Below, piece after piece: positions 1-7,762 of a DNA stretch of 21,419 nt. Under the pieces are notes generated by a model. The model searched no databases, was not told where the DNA came from, and worked only from the letters and a program-made list of their open reading frames with translations. Every line of letters starts with the position of its first letter. The first letter of the stretch is position 1. Source of the DNA: an uncultured Paenibacillaceae bacterium (GTDB lineage: Bacteria; Bacillota; Bacilli; Aneurinibacillales; Aneurinibacillaceae); the NCBI GenBank assembly GCA_937874515.1, contig CALNBV010000208.1, positions 1-21,419 of the forward strand, read 5' to 3'. Made by a program: the position numbers and the translations under genes.

Positions 1-1
1 C

Positions 2-373
2 TTAACCTTTAAAGGCTCGAAGAATCAGCAACAAAATGTAGGACATTACATCAACGTTCTTAAAAATGTGACAAAAAACGACAAGAATATTCTCCAATTT
101 AATACTTGTATTACAGGAAAAATTAATGGTACACTGAAAAATGACTTGCAGAGAGAAAAAATCCAACAGGTTTTAACTTCTTTCCAGGGGAAAGTTGTTG
201 AATCTCTAGAAGATTACACCGTAATGAGCGTTTCTGCTTATACACCCCAAATTCCATTTCAGATTACAACGAATCGGAAACCCATGAATCTGCAAGTAGC
301 TTCACATGTTGATGATTATCGCAACGAGACTACTCTCACGGTAGGCATGCCGATCATCACAACGGAATATTAG
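2..373 (+). CDS. ywmB: YwmB-family protein, 5' truncated by window edge
   Basis: The reading frame is open from the first bases of the window and ends at a TAG at 371-373, so this is the C-terminal ~123 residues of a longer protein; a GTG at 68 lies inside the domain and is not the start. The text around 'HYINVLKNVT' and the ending 'TLTVGMPIITTEY' match my recollection of the YwmB (DUF1779, 'TATA-box binding-like') family, which lies directly upstream of murA in Bacillales. Members usually have an N-terminal signal peptide, which here would be outside the window. The function is unknown; the fold name does not imply DNA binding. The gap to murA is only 20 bases and holds a ribosome site, so the two are probably one transcript. 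Confidence 0.8.
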   Translation, partial: LTFKGSKNQQQNVGHYINVLKNVTKNDKNILQFNTCITGKINGTLKNDLQREKIQQVLTSFQGKVVESLEDYTVMSVSAYTPQIPFQITTNRKPMNLQVASHVDDYRNETTLTVGMPIITTEY

Positions 374-393
374 GAGACGCGGGGGGAAGTAAC

Positions 394-1743
394 GTGGATA
401 AGATTATCATCCGCGGTGGACAACGTCTAACCGGAAAAGTACGGGTCCATGGGGCCAAAAATGCTGTGTTACCCATTATTGCTGCATCCATTCTTGCTGA
501 GAATGGGGAAAGCACGATTTATGAGGTGCCTGGCCTAGACGATGTATATACCATCAGTGAAGTAATTAAGGCTTTAAATGTTAACATAAACTATGATCCT
601 CAATCTGAAGTGCTCCGGGTGGATGCGAGTAAATTAAATTCCACTGAGGCACCCTATGAGTGGGTTCGCAAGATGAGAGCCTCCTTCCTTGTAATGGGTC
701 CATTGTTAGCCCGCAAAGGGGCTGCGCGTATTCCATTACCCGGGGGTTGTGCCATTGGTTCTAGAGGAATCGACCAACACTTAAAAGGGTTTGAAGCAAT
801 GGGCGCCAAGATTGAGTTTGGCCAGGGGTATATTGATGCGAAAGTGGATGGCCGTTTAAAGGGAGCCAGGATTTATCTGGATATTCCAAGCGTAGGCGCC
901 ACGGAAAACATTATGATGGCTGCGTCCATGGCTGAAGGAACCACTGTCATAGAAAACGTGGCCCAGGAACCGGAAATTGTTGATTTAGCGAACTATTTAA
1001 ATGCAATGGGTGCCCGTGTACGGGGAGCTGGAACAGGTACCATTCGTATTGATGGCGTGGATACATTAACCGGAGCAAACCATTACGTTATTCCTGACCG
1101 CATTGAAGCAGGTACATACATGATAGCTGCCGCCATTACCCGAGGAGATCTATTTGTGGAAAATGCCATAGGAGATCATTTGAAACCGGTCATTGCGAAG
1201 CTTCGTGAAGTTGGTGTCAGTATTGAAGAAGAAGATAACGGAATTCGTGTTTTCATTGAAGAAAATCAGGAATTAAAAGCAGTGGATATTAAAACCCTGC
1301 CACACCCTGGGTTCCCCACAGATATGCAGGCCCAATTTATGGCGTTGCTGTTATCCATTAAAGGAACCAGCTTGATTACGGAAACCGTATTTGAAAATCG
1401 CTTCATGCATGTGGATGAATTTAAACGGATGGGTGCCCAAATTAAGATTGAGGGGCGTACTGCTATTGTAGAAGGGGGCCAGCGGTTATCCGGGGCTCAG
1501 GTGAAATGTACCGATCTACGGGCAGGGGCCGCACTTTTATTAACGGGGCTCATTTGTGAGGAGAATACTTCCACAGAATTAACCGAACTTCATCACATTG
1601 ACCGGGGATATGTAGATATTGTCGATCAATTGCGGGTTGTAGGTGCCAATTTAGAACGATTAAAAACACCTGTGGTGCAGCTCGTGACAGAAGAAGAAAA
1701 ATTACCATCAGTAAATGTGAACATACAAACATCTTTAGCGTAA
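394..1743 (+). CDS. murA: UDP-N-acetylglucosamine 1-carboxyvinyltransferase MurA
   Basis: Cytoplasmic enzyme that transfers enolpyruvate from PEP to UDP-GlcNAc, the first committed step of peptidoglycan synthesis and the fosfomycin target. Visible landmarks are the KN pair at residues 22-23, the RKMRAS stretch near 92-97, the loop cysteine C119 in PGGCAIGSRG (the fosfomycin-reactive position), D310 in PGFPTDMQ, and the C-terminal ELHHIDRGY block near 398-406. At 449 residues it is slightly longer than the usual 417-436, with the extra in a tail after residue 430. The start is a GTG preceded by GGAGACGCGGGGGG. In B. subtilis spoIID follows murAA; here a terminator and about 13 kb of accessory DNA intervene. 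Confidence 0.96.
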   Translation: MDKIIIRGGQRLTGKVRVHGAKNAVLPIIAASILAENGESTIYEVPGLDDVYTISEVIKALNVNINYDPQSEVLRVDASKLNSTEAPYEWVRKMRASFLVMGPLLARKGAARIPLPGGCAIGSRGIDQHLKGFEAMGAKIEFGQGYIDAKVDGRLKGARIYLDIPSVGATENIMMAASMAEGTTVIENVAQEPEIVDLANYLNAMGARVRGAGTGTIRIDGVDTLTGANHYVIPDRIEAGTYMIAAAITRGDLFVENAIGDHLKPVIAKLREVGVSIEEEDNGIRVFIEENQELKAVDIKTLPHPGFPTDMQAQFMALLLSIKGTSLITETVFENRFMHVDEFKRMGAQIKIEGRTAIVEGGQRLSGAQVKCTDLRAGAALLLTGLICEENTSTELTELHHIDRGYVDIVDQLRVVGANLERLKTPVVQLVTEEEKLPSVNVNIQTSLA

Positions 1744-1748
1744 TACAG

Positions 1749-1790
1749 AAAAGCTATTGTTCCTGAAAAGGGGTCAATAGCTTTTTATCT
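1749..1790 (+). terminator. Rho-independent terminator after murA
   Basis: The arms AAAGCTATTG and CAATAGCTTTT pair around a short loop and run into a T-rich tract just after the murA stop codon. It ends the ywmB-murA transcript. Confidence 0.85.
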
Positions 1791-1833
1791 TTTTCAGCCT
1801 TTTTGTGCTTTTTGAAAGTATATGCGAAACAGA

Positions 1834-1884
1834 TAAAAAAAAGACCGGAACCCTCAGTTATGCAGTAAGGAAAGAGGGACCGGT
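1834..1884 (-). terminator. Terminator-like inverted repeat facing the minus strand
   Basis: ACCGG at 1844-1848 pairs with CCGGT at 1880-1884, and CCCTC at 1851-1855 with GAGGG at 1874-1878. On the minus strand the stem is followed by eight or more T residues (the A-run at 1834-1842). There is no minus-strand gene upstream of it, so it may be a relic, a guard against antisense transcription into murA, or a leader structure of the next gene. Confidence 0.4.
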
Positions 1885-2157
1885 TTCCAAAGAATGGAGA
1901 AGACCTTGATGAGCTGTCGCACCCAAAATTGGATGATGACTTTCGACAAAATTAGAGTACTAATTTTTTTTAAGCTTGTCATAAGGTTTGTCAGGTTATC
2001 TGACAATGTTTTGTCGCCCTTCCTTACATAACCCTTGCGATTTAAGAACTTTGGTACCTTGGTATCGACATTTTATAAAATTTTTAACTATCAATATATT
2101 ATTTGGTTAATTATAATAGGGGTGGAAAATACTTCTGAAATTGGGGAGGATCTTACC
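1885..2157 (+). promoter_or_regulatory. Long leader region with TTGTC-rich palindrome upstream of the YcdB-like gene
   Basis: No convincing gene lies between the murA terminator and 2158. TTGTCAG and CTGACAA (1988-1994 and 2000-2006) form a perfect 7-bp inverted repeat with a 5-base centre. Further TTGTC or GACAA boxes lie at about 1945, 1977 and 2011. A TATAAT at 2112-2117 could be a -10 hexamer, but I see no good -35 at the right distance. The palindrome is what a dimeric repressor site would look like; no regulator can be named. Confidence 0.4.
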
Positions 2158-3579
2158 TTGCAAAAAGAAGAATTCAAAAAACGTGCAAAGGCCATCGTTG
2201 AAATTCCCGCGCATTTTAAACCTGTCATTGAGGACATTCTTGAAGATGAAAATGGCGGGGGAGAAGCGATTTTCACCTGGGTTAACGAAGCCCAAGAAGA
2301 AGAAGAAATCGACCTTGCTTTAGACCTAAATGGGCATTTGCTCCGACTATCCATTGATAAAAATTACGAAGAACCAATGATTAATCCTTTAAATGAAGGG
2401 GAAAAACAGAGAATAGGGGAGTCGTTCCTGGGACACCATTATCCTGATGCCCTTAAATCCCTTACCTTAAGTAAAGTAATCAATCAGACCTATGATGATA
2501 TTTTTTATTATGAACAATTGGTCATGGACCTTCCTTTGCCTAATGCAGGCTGTACAATCGTGATTGATCATGGGGGTGATGTGATTGGTTTCACTTATCA
2601 AGGGATCAAACCCATCCCTCACATTCCAGAAACCGTCATTGCCAAAGAAAAGCTTGTTGCAGATGTACAAGCTCGACTGGATTTTGAGCTGAACATTGTG
2701 CAACAGGAAGAGGGAGATTTCCGTCTGGTATATGAGCCTACCCTGGAGTGTAGCGATTATAAAGCAGAGAGGTTAGAACCCACTTTAACCATCATCCATG
2801 AGGCAGAGGATGTATACCGTAGATTCATTCCACTTCCCATCCCGGCAAATAGCCCCCAGAACCCTTCAGCATCCAATGAAGAAATCATTGGTATTACTGA
2901 GGAGATGGAAGTCATTCGGGAAAAGGATATGGGTGATGAGTGGGGCGTGGTATGGCGCAATAAAAACTGGGAAGGGAACGAAAAAGAGTTATCCCTCAAC
3001 GCATTTTTAGCCAATCATAATGATGACACAGTGAAGGCGTTCATCAATAAGGAAACGGGTAAAGTAACACGGTTTATCTGGTTTCATGAACGCACAGGGG
3101 ATCTGCAGCTAACCAGGGAAGAGTGTTTTGCAATAGCTTCAGACTTTTTGCAGAAGATGATACCGGAGTATTGCCCTTATCTACAACTGGTGGTCTCAAG
3201 AGAATCTGATGAAGACCTGGACCAGCCTACCACCATGTCAGGATTCATGTTTTGGTTCCATAACGGCCAGGGCATTCCCGTTCAGTCAGAAATTGTAATG
3301 GTTGTGGTAAATCCTACAACGGGTCAGATTGACCATTATAGTGGTGTGCATATGGAACTGGAGCACTTACAGCAAACTGAAGCTGAACCGGCAATCTCAA
3401 AAGAAGAAGCCCGGAAGCAATTCCTCAAGCATTTGGATTTTCAATTATCCTGGGACTATGATTATGAGAATGAATCCCATACCCTGATTTATGAATCCTG
3501 TGATTGTCACACTCGCACCCACATTCGCTACATTGATGCAATGACGGGAGAAGTGATTACATATCAAGACCTTTTTTAA
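2158..3579 (+). CDS. YcdB/YcdC-repeat-like protein
   Basis: A 473-residue acidic protein. I place the start at the TTG at 2158 because GGGGAGG sits 8 bases before it; the frame is open back to 2035, but that part has no ribosome site and reads as translated promoter DNA. The C-terminal half holds repeated segments such as 'INKETGKVTRF', 'NGQGIPVQSEIVMVVVNP' and 'YIDAMTGEVITY', with alternating 'EEA..FL' helices. This is the pattern I associate with the YcdB/YcdC repeated domain (DUF4901-type) of spore-former proteins. From this start it has no signal peptide or membrane segment. The function of the family is unknown. It is followed 15 bases later by an SGNH hydrolase, probably in the same transcript. 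The family call is by eye. Confidence 0.6.
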   Translation: MQKEEFKKRAKAIVEIPAHFKPVIEDILEDENGGGEAIFTWVNEAQEEEEIDLALDLNGHLLRLSIDKNYEEPMINPLNEGEKQRIGESFLGHHYPDALKSLTLSKVINQTYDDIFYYEQLVMDLPLPNAGCTIVIDHGGDVIGFTYQGIKPIPHIPETVIAKEKLVADVQARLDFELNIVQQEEGDFRLVYEPTLECSDYKAERLEPTLTIIHEAEDVYRRFIPLPIPANSPQNPSASNEEIIGITEEMEVIREKDMGDEWGVVWRNKNWEGNEKELSLNAFLANHNDDTVKAFINKETGKVTRFIWFHERTGDLQLTREECFAIASDFLQKMIPEYCPYLQLVVSRESDEDLDQPTTMSGFMFWFHNGQGIPVQSEIVMVVVNPTTGQIDHYSGVHMELEHLQQTEAEPAISKEEARKQFLKHLDFQLSWDYDYENESHTLIYESCDCHTRTHIRYIDAMTGEVITYQDLF

Positions 3580-3594
3580 GGAGACCTTAGTGAA

Positions 3595-4290
3595 ATGAAG
3601 AAAAAGATCACTGTATTCATCCTTTTCGCCCTGATTATTGTTTCTAATATCTTTGCTTTTATTTTCATCCAAAATTTAAAAGAAGAGATCGCAACAACCA
3701 GGGTTATGCATACAAAGAATATGGAAGAGATGATGAAAACGGTTGAGGAAGAAACGGAACGAGAAATGGTGAAAAGCAATCCCATTTATTTTGTAGGGGA
3801 CAGCATTACACGGAGGAATGATTGGCAAAATACCTTTCCCTACATATCCATTGTAAACAAGGGAATTGACGGTAATAAAACCAGCGATCTATTAAAGCGG
3901 ATTGAACCAATAGCCAATGCCCATCCTTCCAAACTATTTCTTATGATTGGAATCAATGATTTTCTGCGAAATAAAGAGTTTGATGAGACCGTGAAAAACT
4001 ACGAAAAGATTTTGCAAACCATAAAAGATAAGTCACCACACACCGTAATCTATGTGCAAAGTGTCTTGCCCATCTCCCGCACCTTGCCCAGGTACAGTAA
4101 CCAGGACCTTGTGCGGTTTAACCAGCAAATCAAAGGGCTAGCTAGCAAATACAACGCTACATACATCGATTTATACCCCTTATTTTTACAAAATGGGCAC
4201 CTTGGGGGACAATATGCAGTGGATGGCCTCCATTTAAGTAAAACAGGCTATGATTTATGGACACAGAAAATTTCTTCATATATTAAATAA
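3595..4290 (+). CDS. Membrane-anchored SGNH/GDSL hydrolase
   Basis: A 231-residue protein with a KKK start, one hydrophobic segment at about residues 5-26 (signal anchor), a charged linker, and an SGNH hydrolase domain from about 63. The family blocks are visible: FVGDS with the nucleophile S70, G90 in NKGIDGN, N121 in IGIND, and D210/H213 in DGLH. This is a complete Ser-Gly-Asn-His set, so an active esterase or acylhydrolase outside the membrane is likely. The substrate cannot be read; in such enzymes it may be a lipid or an acetylated wall polymer. AAGGAGA precedes the ATG. It probably shares a transcript with the YcdB-like gene and is closed by a strong hairpin. Confidence 0.88.
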   Translation: MKKKITVFILFALIIVSNIFAFIFIQNLKEEIATTRVMHTKNMEEMMKTVEEETEREMVKSNPIYFVGDSITRRNDWQNTFPYISIVNKGIDGNKTSDLLKRIEPIANAHPSKLFLMIGINDFLRNKEFDETVKNYEKILQTIKDKSPHTVIYVQSVLPISRTLPRYSNQDLVRFNQQIKGLASKYNATYIDLYPLFLQNGHLGGQYAVDGLHLSKTGYDLWTQKISSYIK

Positions 4291-4297
4291 AGAAAAA

Positions 4298-4346
4298 GGG
4301 AGTGTTGCGAACTGCAAAGTAAGCAGTTTTGCGACACTCCCTTTCC
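4298..4346 (+). terminator. Terminator after the SGNH hydrolase gene
   Basis: GGGAGTGT...AACTGC pairs with GCAGTT...ACACTCCC, with a small internal loop (TGCG opposite TTGCG), followed by TTTCCTT. The A-run before it would let it also work for the opposite strand. Confidence 0.8.
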
Positions 4347-4349
4347 TTA

Positions 4350-4377
4350 CTGAGCAAAGGGGATAGAGGTGATAAGG
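4350..4377 (+). repeat. Dispersed intergenic motif, copy 1
   Basis: A CTGA-led copy of the AAGGGGATAAAGGTGATAAG family, here with AGAGGTGATAAGG at its 3' end. It lies between the SGNH terminator and the TetR relic. See the finding on the motif family. Confidence 0.65.
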
Positions 4378-4380
4378 CAG

Positions 4381-4753
4381 CTATTCACTTCTATGGTGCA
4401 GCATCATAAATTGTTTCGCCAGGTACGTTGGGGTATAGGGCATGTCCTTTTTCAACCAAATGACAATGGTACCAATTAAGGCCGAAGAAATATACCAGAT
4501 CAAAATATCCTTTTGCACACCTGTTTTACGTACATAGGAGTCACTTTGCACCTGTTTTAGCCTGGTAACGAACACGTCCTTTAAAAACTGCAATAAACGG
4601 TCTCTGAAAATGGGCACCAACCGTAGAGATGTCTTCAATCATTTCATCAGCCATCTTTTCTAGCATATCCGGAATATCGCGATAATGAAGATAGAAAGTG
4701 ACCCGATTTATGGTTGCTTGCTTCGTCAGGCGATTCACGGATATTTTCTCCAT
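4381..4753 (-). pseudogene. TetR-family repressor remnant, N-truncated and frameshifted
   Basis: Two overlapping minus-strand frames together make one TetR-like protein. The frame from 4753 gives 'KISVNRLTKQATINRVTFYL' and 'HYRDIPDMLEKMADEMIEDI', the classic TetR helix-turn-helix and its following helix. The C-terminal half continues in another frame (stop at 4381) with 'WYISSALIGTIVIWLKKDM' and 'TPTYLAKQFMML', a typical TetR ligand domain end. The frame changes near 4620-4630. About 20-25 residues that normally precede the HTH (helix 1) are missing, and an in-frame TGA lies just before the ATG. It is divergent from the MFS exporter, as a local repressor would be. A sequencing error could explain the frameshift but not the missing N-terminus. 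Confidence 0.8.
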
Positions 4754-4762
4754 AATTGTTCA

Positions 4763-4791
4763 TTGAAAATACAAATTATTGTGCTTATAAT
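4763..4791 (+). promoter_or_regulatory. Sigma-A promoter for the MFS exporter
   Basis: TTGAAA at 4763-4768 and TATAAT at 4786-4791 are separated by exactly 17 bases. This is the best vegetative promoter in the window, about 70 bases upstream of the exporter start. Confidence 0.8.
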
Positions 4792-4800
4792 CTCATTCAT

Positions 4801-4826
4801 ACAGTGTTAATTATACGACACATTGT
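4801..4826 (+). promoter_or_regulatory. Operator-like dyad just downstream of the MFS promoter
   Basis: ACAGTGT and ACATTGT flank a 12-base centre as a near-symmetric pair (6 of 7 outer positions match in reverse complement). It sits where transcription would begin, as expected for the site of the now broken TetR repressor. Confidence 0.45.
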
Positions 4827-4862
4827 AAATTTATTGTAGGCAACTAGAAAGGATGAATAAGA

Positions 4863-6359
4863 TTGAGTAACAGCACGACCGTAGACATCCGTTCACTGAA
4901 AAAAGGTCCCATCTTATTCATTATGATTTTTGGTGCCTTTCTTGCGATTTTTAATCAAACCATTATGACCGTTGCAATTCCGGAATTAATGGACGATTTC
5001 CACATACAGCCGGCAACAGCCCAATGGCTGACCACAGGTTATATGCTGGTCAATGGGGTTTTGATTCCGATCACTGCCTTCTTCATGCGGCGATTTACCA
5101 CGCGCCAGCTCTTTCAAAGTGCTATGATTATTTTCCTTGCGGGAACCAGTGTGGCGGCTCTGGCAACCAGTTTCCCAGTGCTCCTCATGGGAAGGATGAT
5201 TCAAGCTGCAGGAGCGGGGATTATTATGCCTTTGCTTATGCACGTTGTTATGTCACTGTTCCCTCCAGAGAAAAGAGGCACCGCCATGGGTTGGGTGGGG
5301 TTTGCTATTATTTTCGCCCCGGCCATTGGACCTACCCTGGCAGGCTATGTTCTGCAGACCTACCCCTGGCAAACCATGTTTTACACCATGATTCCTTTTA
5401 CCCTTTTAGTGATTATAGGTGCCTTTTTCTATTTAAAAAATGTATCGGAAACCAATCCGATTAAAGTTGATGTCCTTAGTGTCCTTCTTTCAACCATTGG
5501 CTTTGGGGGGATCCTATTCGGCTTTAGCGAGGCGGGCAACAAAGGTTGGATCAGTAACGAGGTAGTTCTATCTCTTATGATGGGTGCCCTGGGCCTTGCT
5601 CTGTTTATCTGGCGGCAGTTGGTATCGAAGAATCCCCTTCTTGACCTGCGGACTTTTACCTACAATATGTTTTCCCTCACATCCATTATTAGCATCCTGG
5701 TGACCATTGTCATGTATGCAGACATGATGTTATTGCCTTTGTACCTGCAAAACACTCGGGGATTTACTCCTCTAGAATCTGGCTTGCTGTTATTTCCAGG
5801 GGCACTGCTCATGGGGGTACTTAGTCCGGTCACGGGAAAAATCTTCGACCGGTTCGGGGGAAAATGGCTTTCCGTCATCGGTATGGCGATTATCATTGCT
5901 ACAACATATAGCTTTATCAATTTGACAGACTCAACCAGCTATACTTATCTAGTGCTCATGTCCACAGGCCGACGGGTGGGGATGGCCATGCTCATGATGC
6001 CATTACAAACCACGGGGTTAAATCAATTACCTAGAAGTCTCTATGCCCATGGAAATGCCATTTCCAACACCATTCGAATGGTGGCAGGTGGGATCGGCAC
6101 ATCTCTCCTTGTAACGATCATGGCAAGCAGCACAAAAAATCACTTCCAAGAGATGATGACTACCGGTGCAGCAACAGGCCAATCACAGCAACACATGATG
6201 ATGGAAGCATCCATCCAGGGAATCAATGACGCCTACTTAGTGATCTTCCTCATTGGGTTGATTAGCTTAGTGCTTACCTTCTTTATCAAACGGGTGGAAC
6301 GGGCTCCCGAAAAAAAGTCCGAGGTAACCATGGATAGGCCCATGGCGAAAGAGGCGTAG
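4863..6359 (+). CDS. DHA2-family MFS multidrug exporter
   Basis: A 498-residue integral membrane protein with about 14 hydrophobic segments, the size and pattern of the drug:H+ antiporter-2 (EmrB/QacA/LmrB-type) family. The first helix carries FLAIFNQTIMTVAIPELM, an antiporter-like block with a charged residue near its end. The motif A loop appears as RRFTTRQLF, and the antiporter motif C as APAIGPTLAG in TM5. It should expel small toxic compounds using the proton gradient; the substrate cannot be read. The start is TTG, 9 bases after AAAGGA. It has its own sigma-A promoter and terminator. The divergent TetR partner is broken, so expression may be unrepressed. The C-terminal tail after about residue 480 is charged and cytoplasmic. 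Confidence 0.9.
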   Translation: MSNSTTVDIRSLKKGPILFIMIFGAFLAIFNQTIMTVAIPELMDDFHIQPATAQWLTTGYMLVNGVLIPITAFFMRRFTTRQLFQSAMIIFLAGTSVAALATSFPVLLMGRMIQAAGAGIIMPLLMHVVMSLFPPEKRGTAMGWVGFAIIFAPAIGPTLAGYVLQTYPWQTMFYTMIPFTLLVIIGAFFYLKNVSETNPIKVDVLSVLLSTIGFGGILFGFSEAGNKGWISNEVVLSLMMGALGLALFIWRQLVSKNPLLDLRTFTYNMFSLTSIISILVTIVMYADMMLLPLYLQNTRGFTPLESGLLLFPGALLMGVLSPVTGKIFDRFGGKWLSVIGMAIIIATTYSFINLTDSTSYTYLVLMSTGRRVGMAMLMMPLQTTGLNQLPRSLYAHGNAISNTIRMVAGGIGTSLLVTIMASSTKNHFQEMMTTGAATGQSQQHMMMEASIQGINDAYLVIFLIGLISLVLTFFIKRVERAPEKKSEVTMDRPMAKEA

Positions 6360-6369
6360 AAAATATAAG

Positions 6370-6409
6370 AATCCATTTTGAGACAGGATGTTTCCAAAAT
6401 GGATTTTTT
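6370..6409 (+). terminator. Terminator after the MFS gene
   Basis: AATCCATTTTG pairs perfectly with CAAAATGGATT around a 14-base loop, followed by a T-run. Confidence 0.9.
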
Positions 6410-6442
6410 CTTTCTAATATAGATGTGGATTTCTACAGAATT

Positions 6443-6535
6443 ACAATATATTGTTTATTTTATAACAAATTTGTAGTATAAATATAAATGGATTAAATTA
6501 GTAGACTGTGTTTTTATTTACTTGTAAAGTAAATA
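6443..6535 (+). promoter_or_regulatory. Three palindromes upstream of the subtilase-toxin chimera
   Basis: This AT-rich region holds ACAATATATTGT (6443-6454, perfect), ACAAATTTGT (6465-6474, perfect) and TATTTACTT-gta-AAGTAAATA (6515-6535, perfect 9-bp arms). The first two share the ACAA/TTGT ends and are 10 bases apart, so they could be repressor half-turn sites. The third could be an RNA hairpin just before the ribosome site at 6542. No confident -35/-10 pair is visible. Confidence 0.45.
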
Positions 6536-6554
6536 TAACTGGGAGGAGAAAGAT

Positions 6555-7292
6555 ATTTTCAATAAATTTTCCTTTATTATTTTGGTAGTATTTATTTTTG
6601 CATTAGAATTCCTATTTATGTTTCAAGCAGGCGAGATTAAATTAACGGGAAATCAAGAAAAAGATATTAAAGTAAAAGTAAGCGATTATGAAAAAAAAAA
6701 TATAATTCCTAGTATGAATGAACAATTTATTTCCTGGGGTTTTAGCACAATTGAAGAAAAAAAAGTGACACCAAAAAGAACTGTAAAAATAGCCGTAATA
6801 GATTCCGGGATTGATAAAGAGCACCCTGATTTAAAAGGAATCGTCACAAAAGAATTTAATTCAATAAATAATACAGCTCAAGTTGAAGATGATACTGGCC
6901 ATGGAACTGCAGTTGCAGGAATAATTGCTGCTATAGGTGCTCTTAATTTGTACAGTGGAGTTCTTTGGATTGCAGGCTATATCGCAGAGCAACAACCTAA
7001 AAATAAGAGATTTTATCATTACCAAGCTAGAACTGTAAATAATAAATATGGAATTTTTGTAGGGCCTGGATTAAGTTATACGAAAGCAGTTGCCCGTTTG
7101 AAGAGCAAAGGGAATATCTGGAGTATTTCTAGTTATTACGCACAAAAAGCAGCTAAAGCAGCATCTTCATATAGTGATACACTTCACCATTCTGCACATA
7201 GTCAAAGGGCAGGTATAAGAACTTATAATCATTACCACCCTAAAGGATTACTTGGAGTTCATTCTTTTTACGGACAAGGAAGATTAAATTAA
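6555..7292 (+). CDS. Chimeric secreted protein: subtilase N-part with toxin-like C-terminus
   Basis: I do not know this exact architecture. Residues 1-25 form a signal-peptide-like hydrophobic segment. About residues 75-126 match the front of a subtilisin-like (S8) peptidase: 'VIDSGIDKEHPDLKG' holds the catalytic Asp (D83) and 'DDTGHGTAVAGIIAA' the catalytic His (H116). The region with the oxyanion Asn and catalytic Ser is absent, so it cannot be a protease. After 'GIIAA' the sequence becomes hydrophobic and then ends in a ~100-residue module with RFYHYQAR, AVARLKSKGNIWSISS, TYNHYHP and HSFYG, which I associate with C-terminal domains of putative Gram-positive secreted toxins. The best start is an ATT at 6555, 8 bases after GGAGG; a TTG at 6582 is in frame but has no ribosome site. 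The stop overlaps the next gene (TAATG), as in toxin-immunity pairs. Confidence 0.55.
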   Translation: MFNKFSFIILVVFIFALEFLFMFQAGEIKLTGNQEKDIKVKVSDYEKKNIIPSMNEQFISWGFSTIEEKKVTPKRTVKIAVIDSGIDKEHPDLKGIVTKEFNSINNTAQVEDDTGHGTAVAGIIAAIGALNLYSGVLWIAGYIAEQQPKNKRFYHYQARTVNNKYGIFVGPGLSYTKAVARLKSKGNIWSISSYYAQKAAKAASSYSDTLHHSAHSQRAGIRTYNHYHPKGLLGVHSFYGQGRLN

Positions 7293-7762
7293 TGAATAAA
7301 TTGAATAATAAATACCCTGCATGGACCAATGCGGAAGTTAGGGGATTTTTGCTTAATAAATTACATTCCGTTGAAATCCCCTTAAATCATTCTAGTCTAC
7401 AAGAATATTTGTACTATGATGATATTTCAGATCGTGATCGTATTTGTGGGGCATTTGTCATTTACTACAAGCCGATTATTGAACTATTGCAAGGCAAAAT
7501 AAAAAGTATTAGTAGTATGGAGTACAAAATGGCCATAGAATCCCCCAAAAACAAGATTTTAAGGGATATTGATAGCATCTTAGATGTGGGAGCATTAATC
7601 CTACTAAAATCAAAAGACAATCATGTATTATCGGATTATTATATCGGGGGCGCATATACAGACATCCCCAAAATCCAATACTTGTTTGATGTTTTTCTTG
7701 GATGGCCACGAACCGAGGAGAAAAACTCATTCGATATAGTAAGGAGCATGGGACTACTGTAA
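7292..7762 (+). CDS. Hypothetical protein, probable immunity partner of the preceding toxin-like protein
   Basis: A 156-residue soluble protein with no signal peptide or membrane segment. I recognise no family. The middle 'ICGAFVIYYKPIIELLQGKI' is amphipathic and helical. The start ATG overlaps the upstream TAA by one base (TAATG), so translation is coupled to the chimera gene. That coupling, its size and its cytoplasmic character fit an immunity protein, but this is inference from context. Its last ~16 codons and the DNA after them recur at 8953-9090, where they are separated from any complete gene. The stop codon lies inside the loop of a perfect 10-bp hairpin (7743-7777). Confidence 0.6.
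   Translation: MNKLNNKYPAWTNAEVRGFLLNKLHSVEIPLNHSSLQEYLYYDDISDRDRICGAFVIYYKPIIELLQGKIKSISSMEYKMAIESPKNKILRDIDSILDVGALILLKSKDNHVLSDYYIGGAYTDIPKIQYLFDVFLGWPRTEEKNSFDIVRSMGLL

Noticed and set aside
1838..1890. Possible T-box or riboswitch leader near the ACCGG/CCGGT repeat
   Set aside because: The T-box consensus (AGGGTGG-ACCGCG) is not present, and the T-run is on the wrong strand for a plus-strand terminator.
1894..2031. 45-codon frame in the murA downstream region
   Set aside because: No ribosome site, residues look like translated AT-rich spacer, and it crosses the TTGTC palindrome.
5024..5464. 146-codon plus-strand frame inside the MFS gene
   Set aside because: Alternative frame of a clear membrane transporter; no ribosome site and no protein-like pattern.
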